This document shows positions 1 to 5,786 of a stretch of DNA of 11,764 nt, one piece after another. Source of the DNA: Clostridia bacterium (GTDB lineage: Bacteria; Bacillota_A; Clostridia; Christensenellales; Borkfalkiaceae); contig JAFTQY010000074.1 in assembly GCA_017462505.1 (NCBI GenBank), forward strand, positions 1 to 11,764, in the 5' to 3' direction. The notes beneath the pieces are model-generated. The model was not told the DNA's origin and did not search any database. It saw nothing but the letters and a program-made list of their open reading frames with translations. The position numbers and the translations under genes were made by a program. Position 1 is the first letter of the stretch. Each line of letters starts with the position of its first letter.

Positions 1-138
1 CAAATCAGAATAAGAAAAAGTAAATCACCGCTTGCTTGTGTGCAGTAGGCGAGTTGAGATGGCGTTGGGACGCCTGCGCCAGTATTCACGCACTTTAGTG
101 CGCAAAATAAAGCCCCCACTTTAGTGGGGGATATTTAC
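1..138 (+). mobile_element. Possible right end / omega-RNA region of an IS200/IS605-type (TnpB) element
   Basis: Three perfect hairpins stand in a row: GGCGT/ACGCC (61-74), CGCAC/GTGCG (89-102) and CCCCCACT/AGTGGGGG (113-130). The last is followed by ATATTTAC (131-138). Subterminal GC-rich hairpins with a TTTAG-like loop, a few bases before a short cleavage motif, are typical of right ends of IS200/IS605-family elements. In those elements the sequence upstream of the end is transcribed as omega-RNA for TnpB. If so, tnpB lies off the left edge on the plus strand, the element ends near TTAC (135-138), and the following bases (139 onward) would be the target-flank guide. No TnpB protein sequence is visible: all plus frames in the first 50 bases stop quickly. 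The family assignment is from pattern memory and is tentative. A plain terminator or REP-like cluster is the alternative. Confidence 0.4.
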
Positions 139-157
139 TGATGTAAATGGGTAGAAA

Positions 158-202
158 TGTCATACCGACCAAGGGAGTGGAGCGACCGCGTGGAGCGTAT
201 CT
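158..202 (+). repeat. Interspersed repeat, unit A
   Basis: The unit opens with TGTCATACCGA and closes with ACCGCGTGGAGCGTATCT (185-202). Both blocks recur in the unit at 392-436, with a different middle. The general form (TGTCAT...CGA, a variable centre, ...ATCT) is that of the short non-coding dispersed repeats seen between genes of many bacteria. Its function is unknown. Confidence 0.7.
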
Positions 203-255
203 GAAAAAGTAATAAGTAAGAGTGAAAAGTGAAGAAGTGTGGTGAAGATTTATAA

Positions 256-287
256 GAGATCGCCACGCCTAACGGCTCGCGATGACA
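256..287 (-). repeat. Interspersed repeat, minus-strand unit of a sister type
   Basis: Read on the minus strand it opens TGTCATCGCGAG and closes GTGGCGATCTC, the same plan as the neighbouring units but with CGCGAG for ACCGAG. It abuts the next minus-strand unit, and the two share a GCGTTAG/CGTTAGG-like centre. This resembles the widespread family of dispersed repeats of the form TGTCATTGCGAG...GCAATCTC. Confidence 0.6.
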
Positions 288-291
288 AAAT

Positions 292-335
292 TGAGATACG
301 CTCGACTACGGCTAACGCCTACGCTCGGTATGACC
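292..335 (-). repeat. Interspersed repeat, minus-strand unit B
   Basis: On the minus strand this reads GGTCATACCGAGCG, a variable centre, then GTCGAGCGTATCTCA. It shares the TCATACCGA opening and GAGCGTATCT closing with units at 158 and 392 but lies in opposite orientation. The pair of inverted copies could fold into a long imperfect stem with unit A or C if co-transcribed. Confidence 0.65.
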
Positions 336-356
336 GTAAGGAGAGGCTTGTTTTTT

Positions 357-391
357 TGTCATGCCGACCGATTGCAACGTGCTTATCCACC
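357..391 (+). repeat. Interspersed repeat, partial unit (opening half)
   Basis: It begins TGTCATGCCGACCG like the other units but lacks the GAGCGTATCT closing block. It runs directly into the complete unit starting at 392. It looks like a truncated copy, or one interrupted by insertion of the next unit. Confidence 0.5.
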
Positions 392-438
392 TGTCATACC
401 GACACAGGTTGCGTAGCAACCGCGTGGAGCGTATCTCA
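392..438 (+). repeat. Interspersed repeat, unit C
   Basis: TGTCATACCGA at the start and ACCGCGTGGAGCGTATCT at the end are identical to unit A. The centre contains its own small palindrome (GGTTGCG/CGCAACC-like, 407-423). It ends 51 bases before the amidohydrolase start codon. Confidence 0.7.
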
Positions 439-489
439 AAAAACAAAAAAATGAATATGAACGCTTGTAAAAGACGCATACTGCCATAG

Positions 490-1686
490 ATGAAAAATCT
501 TTTAAAAGACGCGGAAAATTTGCGTGAAAAACTCGTAAAACACAGACGGTATCTGCACGAAAACGCAGAGCTCGGTTTCGATTTGCCCAAAACGTGCGCC
601 TACGTGGAAAAGACCTTGCGCGCGCTTGGCTATGCGCCGAAAAAATGCGGCAGGGCGGGGCTGATCGCCACCGTCGGCGACCCCGAAAGCAAACCCGCCG
701 TACTGCTCCGCGCAGATATGGACGGCTTGCCGATCGAGGAAAACTCGGGCGAGCCGTTTGCCTGCAAAACGGGGAATATGCACGCCTGCGGGCACGATCT
801 GCATACGGCGATGCTACTCGGGGCGGCGGAACTTCTCAAAAGGGAAGAAAAGCGTTTAAAAGGGTGTGTAAAGCTCCTTTTTCAGCCTGCCGAGGAAATA
901 CTCGCGGGGGCGAAGGATTGTTTGAAAAAGGGGCTTTTAGACGGCGTAAAACCTAAATGCGCCGTCATGCTCCACGTGATGACCGATTTACCGCTGAAAA
1001 CGGGCACGGCAATCGTGTCGTCGGCAGGGGTCAGCGCGCCCGCCGCCGATTTTTTCCGTATCACCGTGCAGGGCAAGGGCTGTCACGGGTCAACGCCGTG
1101 GCAGGGTGTGGACGCGCTCGCCGTCGGGGCGCATATCCTTTCGGGCTTACAAACGCTATCCGCGCGCGAGATCCCCGCGGGCGCAAACGCCGTCTTGACG
1201 GTGGGCAGCTTGCAAGCGGGGCAGGCGGGTAACGTGATCGCGGACAGAGGGGTGTTAAACGGCACTTTGCGCACCTTCGACGAGGGGGTGCGCACGCAGA
1301 TCAAGGCGCGTATCAAAGAGCTTGCGCATATGCAAGCCAAAGCCTTTCGAGCAACCGCGAAAACGGAATTTTTAAGCGGCTGTCCCACTCTTGTCAACGA
1401 CGGCGGCGTTTCCGATTTTGCCTATCAAACGGCAAAGTCCTTGCTCGGCGAAAAGCGCGCGTTTACGTCTGCGGAGCTTAGCGGCGGCGAAGTGGGAAAG
1501 ACGGGCGGTTCGGAGGATTTTGCCTATATCAGCCACGAGATACCCTCCGTCATGGTCGCCTTTAGCGCGGGGGAGCGTGAAAAGGGCTACGCCTATCCCT
1601 TACACCACTCCAAGGCGCGCTTTGACGAGGACGTTTTGCCGATCGGCGCGGCGTTCTTGACGGCGTTTGCGCTCGGGATAAAATAA
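490..1686 (+). CDS. M20-family metallo-amidohydrolase (N-acyl amino acid / hippurate hydrolase type)
   Basis: This 398-residue zinc- or manganese-dependent hydrolase would cleave the amide bond of N-acyl amino acids or related conjugates in the cytoplasm. There is no signal peptide. Family motifs are complete and in order: RADMDGLP (74-81), the metal site HACGHD (98-103), QPAEE (132-136, metal ligand plus catalytic Glu), H162, the dimerisation-domain motif CHGSTP (198-203), GSEDFA (340-345) and the final LHHSKARFDE with H372/H373 (371-380). Length is normal for the family. The central lid/dimer domain spans about 185-300. An in-frame TAG lies directly before the ATG, so the protein cannot begin earlier, yet no Shine-Dalgarno and no convincing promoter are visible. 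A TTG at codon 11 behind GCGGA is an alternative start. The exact substrate cannot be told from sequence. Confidence 0.93.
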   Translation: MKNLLKDAENLREKLVKHRRYLHENAELGFDLPKTCAYVEKTLRALGYAPKKCGRAGLIATVGDPESKPAVLLRADMDGLPIEENSGEPFACKTGNMHACGHDLHTAMLLGAAELLKREEKRLKGCVKLLFQPAEEILAGAKDCLKKGLLDGVKPKCAVMLHVMTDLPLKTGTAIVSSAGVSAPAADFFRITVQGKGCHGSTPWQGVDALAVGAHILSGLQTLSAREIPAGANAVLTVGSLQAGQAGNVIADRGVLNGTLRTFDEGVRTQIKARIKELAHMQAKAFRATAKTEFLSGCPTLVNDGGVSDFAYQTAKSLLGEKRAFTSAELSGGEVGKTGGSEDFAYISHEIPSVMVAFSAGEREKGYAYPLHHSKARFDEDVLPIGAAFLTAFALGIK

Positions 1687-1687
1687 C

Positions 1688-1718
1688 AAAAAAGCGCGCA
1701 CCCGTTTTAGGTGCGCGC
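1688..1718 (-). terminator. Rho-independent terminator of the antiporter gene
   Basis: A 9-bp perfect stem GCGCGCACC/GGTGCGCGC with a 7-nt loop (1694-1718) is followed on the minus strand by six T (1693-1688). It lies 17 bases past the antiporter stop. On the plus strand no T-run follows the stem, so it mainly serves the minus strand, though it separates the two convergent genes. Confidence 0.85.
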
Positions 1719-1735
1719 CGTGCGTTGCTATCAAA

Positions 1736-3148
1736 TTATTGCTCCAAAGTATCCGTCGGGGGCGTTGCCGTCGTTTCCGCCGCTACGGGCTGGGGGACAG
1801 CCGTTTCGGAAATTGCATGGTGACGGTGCTTTTTGTTTTTCGCGTGCTCGTGTCTTGCACTCGTCTTGCCCTCGGGGTCGATATCGCCCGCCTTAGTCAG
1901 CGCGATCTTGGTCAGCATCGGGCCGATCAGCTCGTAAACCAACACCGCAAACAGCGTGATCTGCGCGATCAGCGCGCCCTCCGCGCCAAAGTCCGCGGAC
2001 GCCATACGCGCCATACCCAGCGCCACGCCCGCTTGGGGCAAAAGGGTAACGCCCAGATATTTGACGATATTATCGTCGCATTTTGCCATTTTCGCGCTCG
2101 CAAACGCGCCGCTGTATTTACCCGCCGAACGGCTGAGGATATACACGATACCGATGACGACGATCCACGCGCTCTTGAACACCGACAGATCAAGCTCCGC
2201 GCCGCTGATCACGAAGAAGATGATAAACAGCGGGGCTGTCCAACGGTCAACTCTGTCCATAAGCTCTTCGGAAAAGTCGCACACGTTGCAAAAGACCGTG
2301 CCCAGCATCATGCAGACGAGTAGGTTGGAAAAGCCGATATGTACGCCGCCGATTTCAAATTTCAACATGGAAAGGGCGATGGTCAAAAGGACGAACGCCA
2401 CGGACATAGCAAGACGTTTGGAGCGGGAGTGGAAAAACCGTTCGCATACGCTAAACAGATACCCCATGATCGCGCCTAAGCCCAGCGAACAGACGATTTC
2501 AAGCAAGGGCTCTACGACGATACCCACGGCGTTGATCGCGCCCGCTTTTAAGGCTTTCGCTACGCCGAAAGAAATAGCAAAGAGCACCAAGCCTACCGCG
2601 TCGTCCAACGCAACGACGGGGAGCAAAATATCCGTCAAAGGACCTTTCGCCTTGTACTGCTTTACGACCATGAGGGTCGCGGCAGGGGCGGTTGCCGACG
2701 CGATCGCGCCCAAGACGATCGCCGCCTCTAAGGGCAGTACGCCGTCGGGCAGGGCAAAGTACAAAATCACGAGCACCGCGTCTACGACAAGGGTGGTAAT
2801 GACCGCCTGAAAAATGCCGACGATCGTCGCCTGCTTGCCCACCTTTTTCAACTGCGACAAGCGGAATTCGTTACCGATCGAAAAGGCGATAAACCCGAGC
2901 GCGACTTCGCTCAAAATCGAGAATTTTTCCATAAATTCTTCGTTGATAAAGCCGATGCCGACGATGGGCGTGCTCCAAGTAGCCGTCTTTTCCGCGATCA
3001 GTAAGCCGAGCTTGCCCAAAACGAAAGGACCGATCAAAATACCCGCCACGAGGTATGCCGTAACGGCGGGCAGTTTTAAAAGCTTTGCCAAACGCGACAA
3101 GAGCAATCCTGCGATCAGCGCGATAGATAACACCAGTAATTTGTCCAT
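1736..3148 (-). CDS. CPA2-type cation:proton antiporter with DD motif and His-rich tail
   Basis: This 470-residue integral membrane protein of the Na+/H+ exchanger superfamily would exchange Na+ (or K+) for H+ across the cytoplasmic membrane. About 12-13 hydrophobic segments cover residues 1-415. Visible family marks are LPAVTAYLVAGILIGP (26-41), the unwound-helix segment SATAPAATL (151-159), the ion-site pair ALDDAVGLV with D182/D183, SGAELDL (315-321), R340 with SAGKYSGAF, and LLPQAGVALGMA (369-380). The DD pair is typical of electrogenic NhaA/NapA-type antiporters. There is no C-terminal TrkA-N domain, so it is shorter than KefB/KefC. Residues 430-470 form a hydrophilic tail with a His cluster (HEHAKNKKHRHH, 433-444) and then an Ala/Thr/Pro run. 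The minus-strand start has AGGAG with about 7 nt spacing (near 3157-3161). Confidence 0.92.
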   Translation of the reverse strand: MDKLLVLSIALIAGLLLSRLAKLLKLPAVTAYLVAGILIGPFVLGKLGLLIAEKTATWSTPIVGIGFINEEFMEKFSILSEVALGFIAFSIGNEFRLSQLKKVGKQATIVGIFQAVITTLVVDAVLVILYFALPDGVLPLEAAIVLGAIASATAPAATLMVVKQYKAKGPLTDILLPVVALDDAVGLVLFAISFGVAKALKAGAINAVGIVVEPLLEIVCSLGLGAIMGYLFSVCERFFHSRSKRLAMSVAFVLLTIALSMLKFEIGGVHIGFSNLLVCMMLGTVFCNVCDFSEELMDRVDRWTAPLFIIFFVISGAELDLSVFKSAWIVVIGIVYILSRSAGKYSGAFASAKMAKCDDNIVKYLGVTLLPQAGVALGMARMASADFGAEGALIAQITLFAVLVYELIGPMLTKIALTKAGDIDPEGKTSARHEHAKNKKHRHHAISETAVPQPVAAETTATPPTDTLEQ

Positions 3149-3190
3149 AAAAAGCTCCTAAAAAAGCAATTTCGTGTTTAATCGACAAAC

Positions 3191-3219
3191 ATTATACTAC
3201 TTGCGCGCGCGAAAAGCAA
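3191..3219 (-). promoter_or_regulatory. Promoter of the antiporter gene
   Basis: On the minus strand a perfect -10 TATAAT (3191-3196) lies 17 nt from TTGCTT (3214-3219), a weak -35. This places the start of transcription about 35-40 nt upstream of the start codon. It is back to back with the nfn promoter. Confidence 0.65.
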
Positions 3220-3293
3220 ACGAAAGGGGGGCGGCAAATGAAAATTTTGTGAAAAATATTTTGCAAAAGACTGAAAAAGGAATGTGTCAGCCG

Positions 3294-3322
3294 TTGACAA
3301 TTTTTTTCGTCTGCGGTATAAT
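3294..3322 (+). promoter_or_regulatory. Consensus promoter of the nfnAB operon
   Basis: TTGACA (3294-3299), a 17-nt spacer and TATAAT (3317-3322) give a full consensus sigma-A-type promoter, 30 nt before the nfnA start. Its presence excludes the upstream GTG in-frame extension of nfnA as the true start. Confidence 0.92.
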
Positions 3323-3352
3323 AAATGGCAATCATGCGAAAGGAGAGAGAAT

Positions 3353-4195
3353 ATGTATCGCATCGTTAGTAAAAAATCCTTAAATCCCGCGGTGACGCAG
3401 ATGGAAATCGACGCGCCGTTCGTCGCGAAAAAGGCGCGCGCGGGGCAGTTTATCATTCTGCGCGTGGACGAGGACGGGGAGCGTATTCCGCTGACCGTGG
3501 CGGGATACGACCGCGAAAAGGGCACGGTAACGGTTATTTTTCAGGTGGTCGGCGGCACGACGGAGCGTTTGAACCACAAAAACGCGGGCGAATATATCGC
3601 CGATTTCGTCGGGCCTTTGGGCAGACCCACCGAGATAGAGGGCTTGAAAAAGGTGTGCGTGATCGGCGGTGGCGTTGGTTGCGCGATCGCGTTGCCCGTA
3701 GCGCGCGCTTTGCACGAAACGGGGGTGGACGTGACCGCGATCATCGGGTTTAGAAACAAAGATTTGGTGATTTTGGAGGACGAGTTCAAGGCGAATTCTT
3801 CCCGTTTTTACATGATGACGGACGACGGCTCGTACGGGCAAAAGGGGAACGTTTGCGTGCCCTTAAAGGAGCTTTTGGAAAGCGGAGAACGCTTTGACGA
3901 GGTTATCACGATCGGGCCGCTTATCATGATGAAATTTGTCTGTCAAGCGACCAAAGAATACGGCGTGAAAACGATTGCAAGCATGAACCCGATCATGATC
4001 GACGGGACGGGCATGTGCGGCTGTTGCCGTCTGACGGTGGGTGGAGAGATGAAATTCGCCTGCGTGGACGGACCCGAATTCGACGGTCATTTGATCGATT
4101 TTGACGAGGCGATCAGCCGTTCCCGCCTGTACGCCGATTTTGAACTGCGCGAACGGGAAACCGTGTGCAACCTGTTTAAAAAGGAGGTGGAGTGA
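3353..4195 (+). CDS. nfnA: NADH-dependent ferredoxin:NADP+ oxidoreductase, small subunit NfnA
   Basis: This 280-residue flavoprotein belongs to the ferredoxin-NADP reductase/dihydroorotate dehydrogenase electron-transfer family. With NfnB it forms the cytoplasmic complex that couples NADH and reduced ferredoxin to NADP+ reduction by flavin-based electron bifurcation (reversible). Domains in order are an FAD-binding beta barrel (1-95, with RIPLTVAG at 44-51), a Rossmann NAD(H) domain (about 98-215, VIGGGVGCA 103-111, TIGPL 186-190), and a C-terminal [2Fe-2S] site with D217, C222, C224, C225 and C237. NfnA and related proteins use one Asp plus three Cys, so D217/C222/C225/C237 are the likely ligands. 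The start is fixed by AGGAG (3341-3345) at 7 nt and by the promoter upstream. The stop is 1 nt from the NfnB start. The product is often annotated as sulfide dehydrogenase subunit; the NfnAB assignment is preferred because of the partner gene. Confidence 0.9.
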   Translation: MYRIVSKKSLNPAVTQMEIDAPFVAKKARAGQFIILRVDEDGERIPLTVAGYDREKGTVTVIFQVVGGTTERLNHKNAGEYIADFVGPLGRPTEIEGLKKVCVIGGGVGCAIALPVARALHETGVDVTAIIGFRNKDLVILEDEFKANSSRFYMMTDDGSYGQKGNVCVPLKELLESGERFDEVITIGPLIMMKFVCQATKEYGVKTIASMNPIMIDGTGMCGCCRLTVGGEMKFACVDGPEFDGHLIDFDEAISRSRLYADFELRERETVCNLFKKEVE

Positions 4196-4196
4196 T

Positions 4197-5621
4197 ATGC
4201 CCCCGTTTAACATGCAGCCGTTAAAAAATCCCATGCCGACGCAAGACTCCAAAGTTAGAAACGGAAACTTTGACGAGGTCGCGCTCGGTTATACCCCCGA
4301 GCAGGCAATGGACGAGGCAAAGCGTTGTATCCGTTGCAAAAACCGCCCCTGCGTGGCGGGTTGTCCCGTCAAGGTCAAGATCCCCGAATTTATCGCAAAG
4401 ATCGCGGAGGGGGATTTCGAGGGCGCGTACCAAATCATTTCCGAGGATTCCACGTTGCCCGCGGTATGCGGCAGAGTCTGTCCGCAGGAAAATCAATGCG
4501 AAAAGGTATGTACCCGCGGTATCAAGGCGGGGTGCGAGGCGGTCGGTATCGGCAGATTAGAGCGTTTCGCCGCCGACTGGCACAACAGCCACGCGCAAAA
4601 AACGGCGCAAACGCCGCCTAACAACGGGCATAAGGTAGCCGTGATCGGCAGCGGTCCTGCGGGCTTGGCTTGCGCGGCTGATTTGGCGAAAATGGGGTAT
4701 GACGTGACCGTGTTCGAGGCGTTGCACGTCGCGGGCGGCGTGCTCGTGTACGGTATTCCCGAATTTCGTTTGCCCAAATCGATCGTGGAAAAGGAAGTGG
4801 AAAATCTCAAAGCGCTGGGCGTGAAGATACAAACGAATATGGTCATCGGCAGAGTGCTCACGATCGAAGAATTAAAGACGGAATACGGCTTTGACGCCGT
4901 GTTTATCGGGAGCGGCGCGGGCTTGCCGAAGTTTATGAATATCCCAGGCGAAAGCTTAAAGGGCGTGTATTCGGCAAACGAGTTTTTGACCCGTTCCAAC
5001 CTTATGAAAGCGCACGAGGCAAACAGCCGTACCCCCATTCACCGCGGCAAACGGGTGGCGGTCGTGGGCGGCGGCAACGTGGCGATGGACGCGGCGCGTA
5101 CGGCAAAGCGTTTGGGCGCGGAGGTGCATATCGTGTACCGCCGCGGCGAAGAGGAATTGCCCGCTCGTAAGGAAGAAATCGAACACGCAAAGGAAGAGGG
5201 GATCATTTTTGATCTGCTCACCAACCCCGTCCGCATTTTGGCGACGGAAACGACCGATGGGCGCGATCCGTCCTACGGCTGGGTGCGGGGCATGGAATGT
5301 ATCCGCATGGAGCTGGGCGAGGCGGACGAGAGCGGTCGCCGTTCCCCCAAAGAGGTGGCAGGGAGCGAATTTATCCTGCCCGTGGACTGCGTGATCATGT
5401 CGCTGGGCACTTCGCCCAACCCGCTGCTTAAAACGACGACGGCGGGCTTGGAAACGAAACGTCGCGGCGAAATTGCGGTGGACGAAAGCGGCAAAACCTC
5501 TATCGAGGGGGTATATTGCGGCGGCGACGCGGCGACGGGCGCGGCGACGGTCATTAAGGCAATGGGCGCGGGACGTATCGCGGCGAAAGCCATCGACGAA
5601 TATATCCGCAGTAAAAACTGA
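4197..5621 (+). CDS. nfnB: NADH-dependent ferredoxin:NADP+ oxidoreductase, large subunit NfnB (GltD-like)
   Basis: This 474-residue iron-sulfur flavoprotein is homologous to glutamate synthase small subunit. In NfnAB it carries the bifurcating FAD and the NADP(H) site. The N-terminal domain has two [4Fe-4S] motifs: CIRCKNRPCVAGCP (C44, C47, C52, C56) and CGRVCPQENQCEKVC (C91, C95, C101, C105). An FAD Rossmann motif VIGSGPAGLACA (149-160) and an NADP-binding motif VVGGGNVAMDAARTAKRLGA (289-308) follow. Next come VYRRGEEELPAR (313-324) and the C-terminal FAD contact GGDAATGAATVIKAMGAGR (442-460). Start: AGGAGG (4182-4187) lies 9 nt before the ATG, and the stop of nfnA overlaps this site, so the two are translationally coupled. 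No glutamate synthase large subunit is near, which argues against a GltBD role. Confidence 0.92.
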   Translation: MPPFNMQPLKNPMPTQDSKVRNGNFDEVALGYTPEQAMDEAKRCIRCKNRPCVAGCPVKVKIPEFIAKIAEGDFEGAYQIISEDSTLPAVCGRVCPQENQCEKVCTRGIKAGCEAVGIGRLERFAADWHNSHAQKTAQTPPNNGHKVAVIGSGPAGLACAADLAKMGYDVTVFEALHVAGGVLVYGIPEFRLPKSIVEKEVENLKALGVKIQTNMVIGRVLTIEELKTEYGFDAVFIGSGAGLPKFMNIPGESLKGVYSANEFLTRSNLMKAHEANSRTPIHRGKRVAVVGGGNVAMDAARTAKRLGAEVHIVYRRGEEELPARKEEIEHAKEEGIIFDLLTNPVRILATETTDGRDPSYGWVRGMECIRMELGEADESGRRSPKEVAGSEFILPVDCVIMSLGTSPNPLLKTTTAGLETKRRGEIAVDESGKTSIEGVYCGGDAATGAATVIKAMGAGRIAAKAIDEYIRSKN

Positions 5622-5634
5622 TCGACAAAAAAGG

Positions 5635-5670
5635 AATTCCTCACTCGGCGGTGTCGGGTGAGGAATTTTT
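5635..5670 (+). terminator. Rho-independent terminator of the nfnAB operon
   Basis: A 10-bp stem AATTCCTCAC/GTGAGGAATT (5635-5644 with 5658-5667) and a 13-nt loop are followed by T residues (5666-5670). It begins 13 nt after the nfnB stop. Confidence 0.88.
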
Positions 5671-5712
5671 GCTTTGTAAGCCGTGACAGGATATATTTTT
5701 TTGTGAAAACTA

Positions 5713-5741
5713 TTGACAGGCGGGGAATATAATGATATAAT
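5713..5741 (+). promoter_or_regulatory. Consensus promoter of the lipoprotein gene
   Basis: TTGACA (5713-5718), 17 nt and TATAAT (5736-5741). A second TATAAT lies 8 bases earlier (5728-5733) as part of a tandem ATATAATG duplication, but it is only 9 nt from the -35 and so is not the paired -10. The leader is about 40 nt. Confidence 0.9.
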
Positions 5742-5786
5742 GAGCGCGTAAAAAAGCGATAAAATCCAAACGAGGAGGACAAGAAT

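Noticed and set aside
158..438. CRISPR array
   Set aside because: Repeats occur in both orientations, have irregular spacing and variable centres, and there are no regular spacers or cas genes.
1956..2810. 284-codon open frame on the plus strand
   Set aside because: It lies entirely antisense to the antiporter, whose DD and other family motifs are clear. The product is low-complexity with no domain.
3284..3352. Upstream GTG extension of nfnA by 23 codons
   Set aside because: It would overlap the consensus promoter and has no ribosome-binding site. AGGAG at 3341-3345 fixes the ATG at 3353, where homology to the FAD domain begins.
4101..4196. Upstream extension of nfnB by 32 codons into nfnA
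   Set aside because: AGGAGG at 4182-4187 and the 1-nt gene spacing support the ATG at 4197. The extension is out-of-frame nfnA sequence.
4197..5621. Glutamate synthase small subunit (GltD) acting in GltBD
   Set aside because: There is no large subunit nearby, and the gene is coupled to an NfnA-type subunit with its own [2Fe-2S] motif, so NfnB fits better.
5728..5733. First TATAAT as the -10 of the lipoprotein promoter
   Set aside because: It is only 9 nt from TTGACA. The second copy at 5736 has the 17-nt spacing seen at the other promoters.
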